Source: Ferrimonas sediminum (GTDB taxonomy: Bacteria; Pseudomonadota; Gammaproteobacteria; Enterobacterales; Shewanellaceae). Taken from it: a stretch of DNA of 64,000 nucleotides. The position numbers and the translations under genes were made by a program. The notes below the pieces were generated by a model, which was not told where the DNA came from, did no database searches, and worked only from the letters and a program-made list of their open reading frames with translations. The stretch lies in contig NZ_FNEM01000013.1 of NCBI RefSeq assembly GCF_900100175.1, positions 1 to 64,000 on the forward strand, written 5' to 3'. Below, piece by piece: positions 57,313-64,000 of the stretch; the stretch's first letter is position 1; each line of letters opens with the position of its first letter.

Positions 57313-57858
57313 ATGGAAAACAAACACCAACTTGGCTTTGTCTTCAGACAGGAGAACTGTGTTGGCTGTGGTGGCTGCAGCGTGGCCTGTCAGATCCACA
57401 ACGAACTGCCAGAGAATGTCCGTTTCCGCAAGGTGGACCGCTACGAGGTGAAGACCGGCAAGCGCACCAAGGATGTGTGGCTCAGCCACTCCTGCATGCA
57501 CTGTGAGAACCCCGCCTGTTTGATGGTGTGTCCGGCCAAAGCGTACACCACTCGTCACGACGGTCTGGTGGTTCTGGACCGGGATCTGTGTACCGGCTGT
57601 GGTTTGTGCGAGCAGGCGTGCCCATACGATGCCGTGACCATGCTTGAAAGCGACGGCAAGGCGATCAAGTGCAACATGTGCATCGAGCTTATCGAGCAGG
57701 GCAAGAAACCCGCCTGTGTGGATGGTTGTCCGGTCAAGTGCCTGGATATGGACAACGTTTCCCAGATCCTGCAAGACCCGAGCGCCAGCAAAGAGGGCAT
57801 TGGCTACGGCGACTGCCTGACCAAACCCAACATGGTCATCATCAGGAAGCGCACCTAA
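57313..57858 (+). CDS. Four-cluster ferredoxin subunit (DmsB-like)
   Basis: 181 residues with sixteen Cys in four [4Fe-4S] groups: CVGCGGCSVACQ, CMHCENPACLMVCP, CTGCGLCEQACP, and CNMC with CVDGCPVKC. This is the electron-transfer subunit between the membrane cytochrome and the molybdoenzyme. It has no signal and is probably exported bound to the Tat substrate. It starts nine bases after the catalytic gene and overlaps the chaperone gene by one base. Confidence 0.93.
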   Translation: MENKHQLGFVFRQENCVGCGGCSVACQIHNELPENVRFRKVDRYEVKTGKRTKDVWLSHSCMHCENPACLMVCPAKAYTTRHDGLVVLDRDLCTGCGLCEQACPYDAVTMLESDGKAIKCNMCIELIEQGKKPACVDGCPVKCLDMDNVSQILQDPSASKEGIGYGDCLTKPNMVIIRKRT

Positions 57859-58460
57859 TGGAAGCCGGCAACAACCTCAGAGCCGCAGGGTTCTACGTAT
57901 TCAAATCCCTGTTCTTTGGCATCCAAAAACAGGAGCTGGAGAATCTGGTTGAGTATCTGAAACTGTTCAAGCCCGACAGTGAGCTAATCGAGGAGGCCTC
58001 GGCCCACCTGGCAGAGCCCGAGGCCCTTGAGCTGGAGTACAACCGACTTTGTGTCGGCCCCTACAAGCTGGTGGCTCCGCCTTACGAGTCGGTCTATGTG
58101 GGGCCGACTCGCGAAACCTTCACCGAGGCTACCGACAGGGTACTGCTCTGTTACCAGCAGATGGGGCTTATGGCAGATGGCAGCCGAGGTGAGCCGGCAG
58201 ACTTTTTTGGTAATGAACTCGAGTTTCTCTACGTCCTGCACGCCAGGTTACTGGAGGAGGTCGATGCCGAAGGTGCCAAGACTCAGGAGTTGATAGAAGG
58301 CTTCCTGAGCCAGCACCTGGGTTGTTGGTATAGGCCTTTCCTTAAAGACATTCGCAGCCACAGCAGTCAGAAATTCTGGTGCCTGGTGGCGGACGAAATC
58401 GAGGAGCTTATCGACACAACCATCACTGCATCCAAGAAGCTGTGCAACGGCGCAGTTTAA
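57858..58460 (+). CDS. TorD/DmsD family molybdoenzyme chaperone
   Basis: 200 residues, all-helical, with the TorD signature EYNRLCVGPYKLVAPPYESVYVG near residues 55-78 and the later FGNELEFLYVL. Such chaperones bind the Tat signal of their molybdoenzyme, guard cofactor insertion and hold back export until it is folded. The partner should be the upstream catalytic subunit. ATG 57858 shares its A with the ferredoxin stop (TAATG). The frame opens further upstream inside the ferredoxin gene, but that part is not TorD-like. Confidence 0.93.
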   Translation: MEAGNNLRAAGFYVFKSLFFGIQKQELENLVEYLKLFKPDSELIEEASAHLAEPEALELEYNRLCVGPYKLVAPPYESVYVGPTRETFTEATDRVLLCYQQMGLMADGSRGEPADFFGNELEFLYVLHARLLEEVDAEGAKTQELIEGFLSQHLGCWYRPFLKDIRSHSSQKFWCLVADEIEELIDTTITASKKLCNGAV

Positions 58461-58472
58461 GAGGACGAAATA

Positions 58473-59432
58473 ATGAAACGATACATCACTGCACTGTTAG
58501 TGCTGCTGGCCAGTGTCTCTGTGTCAGCCACAGAGGAGGGGGTGCTCAAGCCCCAGGCCTGGAACGAGATGAACGAAGTAATCGTTCAGGGTGATATTCC
58601 TGAGATTCAAGGGATGGCCACCGCGCCCGTGCTGTTCACCCCTGAGCAGCCATCAGCCAGCGTGGACACCTCGGCCCTTGCCGTTTGGGCGGGAGGCGAA
58701 AGCTGGAGCAGCCTACTACTGGGCAGCATTGTTGCAGCCATCGCCCTGTTTACTCTGTTCACCATGTTCAATGGTAGCGTCAAGCTGGAGAAGGGCTTTT
58801 CTGGCGTGAAGATCTTCCGCTGGTCCAAGGCGGACATCATCTTCCACTGGATAGGCGCGCTCTCCTGCCTCGGCCTGTTGGTGACCGGCATCGTTATCGC
58901 CTGTGGCCGCTTCCTGATTGCCGATCATATGGGGCAGAGCAACTGGGGCAATTTTATCCAGAGCATGGTATCCAGCCACAACTGGATGGCCTTCCCCTTC
59001 ATTCTGGGTTGGGCGGTTATGGTGCTAAAGTGGGGCAGCAAGCAGTTCCCGGAGAAGGGCGATATGGCCTGGTTCCGCGCCCTGGGCGGCTATGTGAATG
59101 TGGGCAGCCTGAAGGGCCGCCACCCCGATGCCGGCTTTGCCAACGCCGGTGAGAAGCTGTGGTTCTGGTGCTTCACCCTGTTCGGCGGCCTGCTTGTATT
59201 CAGCGGCCTGGCGATGATGTTCCCTGAACTGTTCGGTTTTGATAAGGGCGGCATGAACTGGATGCTGGTGCTGCACATGGTCGGCGCCGGTATCGTCGGT
59301 GTCTTTACCGTGGTGCACATCTTTATGGCAACCCTGATCTCCGAGGGCGGCATGGAGTGCATGGTCACCGGTTACTGCGATGAGAACTGGGCCAAGCAGC
59401 ACCACAACCTCTGGTACAAGAGCCTGGGTTAA
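58473..59432 (+). CDS. Cytochrome b membrane anchor (formate dehydrogenase gamma type)
   Basis: 319 residues. A signal peptide (cleaved near VSA/T), a periplasmic leader of about 60 residues and a first helix are followed by a four-helix cytochrome b561-type core. Candidate haem ligands are the His in IIFHWIGALSCLGLLVTG, SSHNWMAF, and the pair in LHMVGAGIVGVFTVVHIF. It should exchange electrons with quinones. DMSO reductases usually use a haem-free NrfD/DmsC anchor, so this combination is a variant. It starts 12 bases after torD. Confidence 0.88.
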   Translation: MKRYITALLVLLASVSVSATEEGVLKPQAWNEMNEVIVQGDIPEIQGMATAPVLFTPEQPSASVDTSALAVWAGGESWSSLLLGSIVAAIALFTLFTMFNGSVKLEKGFSGVKIFRWSKADIIFHWIGALSCLGLLVTGIVIACGRFLIADHMGQSNWGNFIQSMVSSHNWMAFPFILGWAVMVLKWGSKQFPEKGDMAWFRALGGYVNVGSLKGRHPDAGFANAGEKLWFWCFTLFGGLLVFSGLAMMFPELFGFDKGGMNWMLVLHMVGAGIVGVFTVVHIFMATLISEGGMECMVTGYCDENWAKQHHNLWYKSLG

Positions 59433-59440
59433 TTCGTTTA

Positions 59441-59489
59441 TGCGGAGCCTACTCCGCACCTCATAAAGGTGGGGGCCTGCCGGCCCCCA
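59441..59489 (+). other. Two tandem hairpins between cytochrome and porin genes
   Basis: Hairpin 1: TGCGGAG/CTCCGCA around CCTA (59441-59458). Hairpin 2: TGGGGGCC/GGCCCCCA around TGCC (59470-59489). Neither has a T-tract, so they look like processing or stability elements that let the porin be expressed at another level than the enzyme. Confidence 0.65.
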
Positions 59490-59517
59490 GTGAATCACTT
59501 ACATACAGGATACGGTC

Positions 59518-60639
59518 ATGAAGCAATTCTTTATGACACGGGTAAGCTGTGCCTGCGCTTTGGCGCTGGCCGCTTCCCTGACCCCCGCACAGGCCGACGA
59601 GGGGATTAAACTGGGCGGTATCGCCCGGGCCAACTACAAGTACATCGACTACAGCGCGGCCTCTAAAGACAAGAGTGGCGACTTCGCTTTCGAGATGTTC
59701 TCCCTGAAAGCTTCAGGTGAGATCAATGGCATCGGTCTGATGGTGGATTACCGTTTCTACGACGGTTACGACACCGCCCGTTACGCCTACGCCACCTACC
59801 AGTTGAACGACAGCTGGACCCTCAACGGCGGCCTGGCCAAGGTGCCCTTCGGCAATCCAGGCTACATCTCTAACAGCTTTTGGTTTGGCGTGCCTTATTA
59901 TCTGGGCTTCGAAGATGACTATGACATGGGGATCACTGGCAGCTATGTGACTGGCGACCTTACCCTGGATCTGGGTTTTTTCAAAAACGCCGAGTACTCT
60001 GCCACCAACAACGAGCGCTACTCGGTGGATCTGTTCCGTGGCGAGGTAAACGGCAACAAATACAGCGTAGAGGAGACCAACCAACTGAACCTTCGTGCGG
60101 CCTACCATCTCAGCTCCGGTGACCTGAAAGCCGTACTGGGTGCCTCGGTCGAAGTGGGTCAGGTGTATGACGCTGACAGCGGCGATACCGGCAACCGGCA
60201 CGCCTATGCTCTGCACGCGGATCTGTCCCTGAATCGCTGGAGTCTGATGCTGCAGTACATGGGCTATCAGTTTGACACCCTGTCTGCCGAGTTGCCCGAC
60301 ACCATGGCGGTTGCCGCCAGCGGCTGGCAATACGAGGTGGCGGCCGAAGCTCAGATCTTAAGTGCCAACCTGGCCTACACCATTCCCTTCGATTGGGGCA
60401 GCATCAAGCTGTATAACGATTATGGCTTGCTGATCAGCGATACCGATAATGCCGCGTTCGAAGACAGCATCCAGAACGTGACAGGCATGGCGATCTCCGC
60501 CGGTCCCACCTATACCTATGTGGACTTCATTACCGGCAAGAACATGGTTTACTCGGGCACCAATAACCATGTGGGTCTGGAGCAGTCCGATTCAGGTTGG
60601 GACCAGCGCATCAACATCAACTTCGGCTATTACTTCTAA
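59518..60639 (+). CDS. Outer-membrane porin
   Basis: 373 residues with a Sec signal peptide (cleaved near AQA/D). The rest is a run of amphipathic beta strands with aromatic girdles (RANYKYIDYS, LMVDYRFYDG, YAYATYQLNDSW) and the C-terminal strand NINFGYYF ending in Phe, the signal for BAM insertion. It resembles the phosphate-selective/short-chain porin fold. Placed last in the respiratory operon, it probably admits the terminal electron acceptor. It is followed by a strong terminator. Confidence 0.88.
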   Translation: MKQFFMTRVSCACALALAASLTPAQADEGIKLGGIARANYKYIDYSAASKDKSGDFAFEMFSLKASGEINGIGLMVDYRFYDGYDTARYAYATYQLNDSWTLNGGLAKVPFGNPGYISNSFWFGVPYYLGFEDDYDMGITGSYVTGDLTLDLGFFKNAEYSATNNERYSVDLFRGEVNGNKYSVEETNQLNLRAAYHLSSGDLKAVLGASVEVGQVYDADSGDTGNRHAYALHADLSLNRWSLMLQYMGYQFDTLSAELPDTMAVAASGWQYEVAAEAQILSANLAYTIPFDWGSIKLYNDYGLLISDTDNAAFEDSIQNVTGMAISAGPTYTYVDFITGKNMVYSGTNNHVGLEQSDSGWDQRININFGYYF

Positions 60640-60675
60640 GCCAGAGTCATAACTTAGATCGCACCATCCTCTTTT

Positions 60676-60702
60676 GCCCCGCCTAAGCGGCGGGGCCTTT
60701 TT
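60676..60702 (+). terminator. Terminator of the respiratory operon
   Basis: GCCCCGCC and GGCGGGGC around TAAGC followed by CTTTTT. Confidence 0.92.
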
Positions 60703-60728
60703 GAGGCGTGAGCAGAATAAGAAGTCCC

Positions 60729-61132
60729 ATGAATCTAAAAGAACTGGACCTGCAAACTTTGACCATCTTCTGCGAGCTGCATCGACTCGGCAGTGCATCG
60801 AAAGTGGCGAAGAAACTGGGTCTGAGCAACTCCAGAGTGAGTCGCAGGCTTGGAGTGCTCAGAGAGATGTTTCAGGATGAGTTATTTGTCAGACGCAACC
60901 GCAGGCAGGTTGCCACTGGTCGTGCAAAGGAATTTTTACCCTTGTGCCAGGATATGATTGCCAACTTTGAGTCGATGCAAGCATTGTGTATGAACCCGGC
61001 TTCTCATTTATCAAGGCCCCGGCCTTCTACGTTTATGAACAGCCAGCAACTCCCTTGGCACCCAATTGGTTACGTTGGACTGGCCAAAGGCTCATTACAG
61101 TCAAAGTAGGATCACTAAGTGAAGCCAGATAG
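60729..61132 (+). pseudogene. LysR family regulator, internally deleted
   Basis: The frame from ATG 60729 encodes a good LysR helix-turn-helix (MNLKELDLQTLTIFCELHRLG, then LSNSRVSRRLGVLREMF) and dimer helix, but ends after about 126 residues at 61109. Shifted by one base, 61001-61132 encodes a peptide that looks like a LysR C-terminus (FYVYEQPATPLAPNWLRW, then LITVKVG). Around 150 residues of the effector domain are missing. The gene was probably the old regulator of this cluster or of a lost neighbour. Loss of the central part is clear; the C-terminal identification is less sure. Confidence 0.7.
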
Positions 61133-61149
61133 CTATGGCTAATCGGGGT

Positions 61150-61215
61150 TCAACTGCAGGTGGGGCTGTAATCAAACTGCACGTACAGCGGGGTGTGATC
61201 CGAACTGGTGTAGTG
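61150..61215 (-). repeat. Right copy of diverged direct repeat (EEP 3' end)
   Basis: The last codons and stop of the intact EEP gene, matching 50943-51008 at about 50 of 66 bases in the same orientation. Right border of the accessory segment. Confidence 0.75.
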
Positions 61216-62019
61216 ACTGAGCACATCGGCACTGCCGGCCACCGGAGTCAGTTGGCAGCTGTAGAGGATGTGATCCAGCTTGTGGCCGAAAAACTGCTTG
61301 ATGCCCTCGCTGTTGGCGAACGGCACTGATGCCAGTCCCTGACGTTGTGCCAGGGCGTCCAGCAGGGCCTTGCGATCGTCGGACCAGGTATTGAAATCAC
61401 CGGCGAAGATTACCGGCCCCTGATGGCGATCGATGGCGGATTCCAGTGTATCGAGCTGACGCTGGTACTTGGCATTGGTAACAAAGTTGATGCCGTGGAT
61501 ATTGACCATCAGCAGCGACTGGCCATCGGCCATGATCAGCTCCGACATCAACGAGGCCTTGGGGGTGTTGGTGACCGGCTCCGTCGGTGCCGACAGTTGC
61601 AGGTAAGTGGACTGAATCGGGCTGGCGGCCAGGCTCATGACCCCGGAATGGCTGCCATCGCTCTGAGCCAGGTTGGCTCCAAAAGCATAGTGATACGGCA
61701 ACATCGACGGTGGTTGAGCCGGGTTGACGTTGACCTCCTGCAGGGCCATCAGGTGGGGGGAGTACTGGCGTTGAAGATCGCTGAACTCCTGTTGCCAGTC
61801 GGGTTGCCCCAGCTGCTTGTGAACGTTCCAGCTCACCAGGTTAAAGCGGCTGGGCAGGGGCTGCTCGGTGGAGATGGCGGCTGTGGGAGCAGGCATGACC
61901 CAGGCCTGCTGCTTTTCTGGAGGCGCGCTGGGGCAGCCGGAAAGAGCGGCAACCAGCAGCGGTACCCATACCCAATGAACGCGAAATTGACCCAACACCG
62001 TACCTCTTTTTTTGCGCAA
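61150..62019 (-). CDS. EEP-family lipoprotein (endonuclease/exonuclease/phosphatase)
   Basis: 289 residues. A signal peptide with lipobox LSGC (Cys near 29) marks a lipoprotein anchored outside the cytoplasm. The EEP fold shows LVSWNVHK, the metal Glu in LQEVNVN, NIHGIN, GDFNTW, KLDHI and the catalytic SDHTPL. Family members cut DNA/RNA or dephosphorylate phosphoinositides and sugars; this substrate is unknown. It follows the XRE regulator gene by 33 bases, possibly in one transcript. Its 3' end is repeated at 50943. Confidence 0.88.
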   Translation of the reverse strand: MRKKRGTVLGQFRVHWVWVPLLVAALSGCPSAPPEKQQAWVMPAPTAAISTEQPLPSRFNLVSWNVHKQLGQPDWQQEFSDLQRQYSPHLMALQEVNVNPAQPPSMLPYHYAFGANLAQSDGSHSGVMSLAASPIQSTYLQLSAPTEPVTNTPKASLMSELIMADGQSLLMVNIHGINFVTNAKYQRQLDTLESAIDRHQGPVIFAGDFNTWSDDRKALLDALAQRQGLASVPFANSEGIKQFFGHKLDHILYSCQLTPVAGSADVLSHYTSSDHTPLYVQFDYSPTCS

Positions 62020-62052
62020 TAGCGCTCATCTTGGCGGTAGATGGGGGCCGGG

Positions 62053-62904
62053 TCAATAGGGCAGTAGCGGGTGCTTCTTTGTGCAACTGGCCACCCGCTT
62101 ATGCCACAGCGGGTCCGATTTGGGGTTTTTAGGGTAGATGGTGTAGATCATCAATTTGGGTTCGGAGATGAAACTGGTTGCGCCAACTGTATGAAAAACG
62201 TGCATTTGTTGTTCTCTTGGCTGCCCAGGCAATTCGATGGTGGTAACAAACCCGGTCACATTCATCTGTTTAGAACCCCGCTGACGCCAATCTTTAGGCA
62301 CCGAGCCTTCTGCCAATATTCTTTGTAACAGTTTACTGGCGCAGGAGTCCTGATACATCAGTACGTCTTGTTGCAGGGTCAGGATAAGGGCACAGACGGT
62401 GTCCTCCCAGCCGATGAGGTAAGGCTTAAACCCTTTGTCGGTAAAGACCAGGTCAACAAGATTAAAGTCGGCAGTTTGAGCGGTCTGCGGGGCAAAGCTG
62501 CAGATCAGCTCCAGCCAGGCGCGGTTGATCATCTTGGCGTTGCCGTACTGATCGATGATCATGGTGGGGTAGGGCTCGAGCCCCTTAAGCGTGGCCACCA
62601 GTGACTGGTGCAGCCAATGGTGCTCCTCGGAGTCGGGCCTTAAGGCGAAACTGGTGGCGGCGAAGCCGGCCGAGGCCAGCAGGTTGTTGGTCTCGCGAAC
62701 GTTCAGCTCCAGCAGGTGGGCCAGCTTTTCGACCAGCTCTTGACTGGGGAGGGATTTTCCCGTCTCCAGAAAGCTCACGTGGCGCAGGGAGGAACCGACC
62801 TCCAGCGCCAGCGCTTCCTGGCTCAACCCGCGGGTCTTTCGCCAGAATTTCAACAGACGCCCGAAGGCGCCCTTGGGCATTCGTAACCCTTCAGCCTGCA
62901 TCAT
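62053..62904 (-). CDS. XRE regulator with MmyB-like ligand domain
   Basis: 283 residues. The N-terminal helix-turn-helix (LLKFWRKTRGLSQEALALEVGSSLRHVSFLETGKSLPS) and a helical part (LNVRETNNLLASAGFAA) are typical of this regulator group. The C-terminal PAS-like MmyB ligand domain (YPTMIIDQYGNAKMINRAWLEL) binds lipophilic ligands such as fatty acids in a solved homologue. Two ATG codons stand in tandem; either may be used. It is divergent from a reductase gene across a strong palindrome, so it probably regulates that gene and itself. Confidence 0.88.
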   Translation of the reverse strand: MMQAEGLRMPKGAFGRLLKFWRKTRGLSQEALALEVGSSLRHVSFLETGKSLPSQELVEKLAHLLELNVRETNNLLASAGFAATSFALRPDSEEHHWLHQSLVATLKGLEPYPTMIIDQYGNAKMINRAWLELICSFAPQTAQTADFNLVDLVFTDKGFKPYLIGWEDTVCALILTLQQDVLMYQDSCASKLLQRILAEGSVPKDWRQRGSKQMNVTGFVTTIELPGQPREQQMHVFHTVGATSFISEPKLMIYTIYPKNPKSDPLWHKRVASCTKKHPLLPY

Positions 62905-62947
62905 TAATTCCTTTTATGCAGAGATGTGAATTCCATCGAGTCGCATG

Positions 62948-62982
62948 TGGTCAATATTACCTCGGAGGTAATAGATTGACCA
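62948..62982. promoter_or_regulatory. Nested palindromic operator
   Basis: Outer arms TGGTCAAT (62948-62955) and ATTGACCA (62975-62982) enclose inner arms TTACCT and AGGTAA around CGG. It lies midway between the XRE regulator gene and the divergent reductase gene, and is the likely binding site of the regulator. Confidence 0.75.
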
Positions 62983-63038
62983 CTAACATCCTATCATCAT
63001 TAAGAAAGTCATTTGTCTACGGATGGAGAAGGGCAGTT

Positions 63039-64000
63039 ATGAGTTACTTTGTTACAGGTGGTACCGGGTTCATTGGTAAGTACATTTTGGCCAATCTGGC
63101 CAAGCGGGAGGGGGAGATCTTTATCCTGGTGCGCGAGGGCACCGAAGATAAGTTTCTGGCCAACTGCGAACTGCTCAACCTGGAGCCGTCACGCTTTACC
63201 CTGCTGAAAGGGGATTTGGCCGAGCCTCTGCTCGGGGTCAACGAGGCGGAGCGCGATCGGCTCTACGGCAAGGTGAGGGAGTTCATTCACTGCGCCGCAC
63301 TCTATGACATCACCGCGTCGGCCCAGACCAACCACGACTTCAATGTTGGCGGCACCCGTGAGGCGCTGGCACTGGCTGAGCTGGTGGGGGCGGAGTGTTT
63401 TAACCACCTGAGCTCCATCGCCGTGGCCGGTTTCTACCAGGGCGTGTTTAACGAGCAGATGTTTGAGCAGGGGGAAGGGCTGGATATCAACCCCTACCTG
63501 AAGACCAAGTACGACTCCGAGGCCCTGGTGCGGGAGCAGGAGACTCTGCCCTACCGTATCTTCCGTCCTTCGATGGTGATTGGCCACTCTAAGACCGGTG
63601 AGATCGACAAGATCGACGGCCCCTACTACCTGTTCAAAACCCTGCAGAAACTGCGCAATGTTCTCCCCAGCTGGATGCCCGCCATCGGCATCAAGGGCGG
63701 CGAGTTCAATATGGTGCCGGTGGACTACGTCGCCGACGCCATCGATCATATCCTCACTCGGTCCGACACCCACGGACAGTGCTTCCACCTGGTGGACACC
63801 CCCGGATTGAAGATGATTGAGGCGCTGGATATCTTCTCCCAGGCGGCTCACGGCTCCAGGCTGTCCGCCGGTGTCAGTCCGGGCGTGCTGGACTTCATTC
63901 CGGCACCGATTCGCGGCGCTTTGCTGAACTTGCCTTCGGTGCGTCTGCTGATCGACCAGACCCTGGCCGGGCTGAAGATCCCCAAAGAAACGTTGAAGCT
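63039..64000 (+). CDS. SDR-type NAD-dependent reductase (fatty acyl-CoA reductase-like), partial
   Basis: The first 320 residues of a protein cut by the window end. The start MSYFVTGGTGFIGKYILANL has the NAD(P)-binding TGGTGFIG, the active site has YLKTKYDSE (YxxxK), and HLSSIAVAG supplies the Ser. The arrangement with TLLKGDLAEP and IHCAALYDIT fits the male-sterility/extended-SDR group, which reduces acyl-CoA or acts on sugars and sterols. GAAGGG precedes the ATG. It is divergent from the XRE/MmyB regulator, whose relatives sense fatty acids, consistent with a lipid-related role. Confidence 0.85.
   Translation, partial: MSYFVTGGTGFIGKYILANLAKREGEIFILVREGTEDKFLANCELLNLEPSRFTLLKGDLAEPLLGVNEAERDRLYGKVREFIHCAALYDITASAQTNHDFNVGGTREALALAELVGAECFNHLSSIAVAGFYQGVFNEQMFEQGEGLDINPYLKTKYDSEALVREQETLPYRIFRPSMVIGHSKTGEIDKIDGPYYLFKTLQKLRNVLPSWMPAIGIKGGEFNMVPVDYVADAIDHILTRSDTHGQCFHLVDTPGLKMIEALDIFSQAAHGSRLSAGVSPGVLDFIPAPIRGALLNLPSVRLLIDQTLAGLKIPKETLK

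Noticed and set aside
55555-57774. 739-codon frame opposite the molybdoenzyme and ferredoxin genes
   Set aside because: It crosses a gene boundary and mirrors codon-optimised genes; its Val/His-rich product is typical antisense translation.
55096-59432. Cluster read as a formate dehydrogenase because of the gamma-type cytochrome
   Set aside because: The catalytic subunit is about 200 residues too short and lacks the Sec/Cys-His active-site motif of formate dehydrogenases; the ferredoxin is DmsB-like and the chaperone TorD-like.
1-64000. tRNA, rRNA, CRISPR arrays and intact insertion sequences
   Set aside because: No cloverleaf with a T-loop, no regularly spaced repeats and no transposase frame was seen. 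A covariance-model scan could still reveal small RNAs that I cannot recognise by eye.

Overview
The window reads as chromosome of a marine gammaproteobacterium of the Ferrimonas/Shewanella/Vibrio type, with Ferrimonas the best guess. This rests on gene content and order: minCDE beside ycgL, an MltB-like transglycosylase and ycgN; dsbB-nhaB divergent from fadR; rnt divergent from motY (the Na+-type flagellar motor protein); fadE next to yafJ; and a full anaerobic molybdoenzyme respiratory cluster. Several Na+-coupled transporters (NhaB, an NhaC-like antiporter, GltS) fit a marine habitat. Assignments come from reading protein motifs; no database search was run.

Layout. 0-7 kb: housekeeping and cell division (an unknown gene behind a consensus flagellar sigma-28 promoter, yfcZ-like, ychJ, smrA, minCDE, ycgL, lytic transglycosylase, ycgN). 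7-24 kb: a chemoreceptor, dsbB-nhaB, fadR, the stress operon prkA-yeaH-ycgB, sodB, grxD, a Na+/H+ antiporter, a GAF-GGDEF cyclase, rnt and motY (second sigma-28 promoter). 24-34 kb: fadE with likely FadR and PsrA sites, yafJ, a DUF3108 protein, an alkyltransferase-like repair protein, and the LexA-controlled mutagenesis cassette imuA-imuB-dnaE2. 34-51 kb: a cold-shock protein, a DUF6351 hydrolase, trhA, a phosphatase, aqpZ, yedI, a VRR-NUC nuclease, an amidohydrolase, a PAS-GGDEF-EAL protein, a TSUP transporter, a LysR regulator beside a wrecked glyoxalase-fold gene, gltS and cls.

51-61 kb is the most distinctive part. A two-component system, a tiny membrane protein, a DsbI-type disulfide oxidase with a C-terminal propeller-like domain, a Tat-exported molybdopterin oxidoreductase, its four-cluster ferredoxin, a TorD chaperone, a cytochrome b anchor and an outer-membrane porin form one co-directional set. 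The first half is visibly AT-rich. The set lies between two copies of the 3' end of an endonuclease/exonuclease/phosphatase (EEP) gene in the same orientation: an orphan fragment at 50943-51029 and the end of the intact gene at 61150. This is what an island inserted at a gene's 3' end leaves behind. A LysR pseudogene sits at its right edge.

61-64 kb: the intact EEP lipoprotein gene, an XRE/MmyB-type regulator, a nested palindromic operator, and a divergent NAD-dependent reductase cut by the window end. Three broken genes (47.8, 50.9 and 60.7 kb) show active turnover in the right third. I saw no tRNA, rRNA, CRISPR array or intact insertion sequence.
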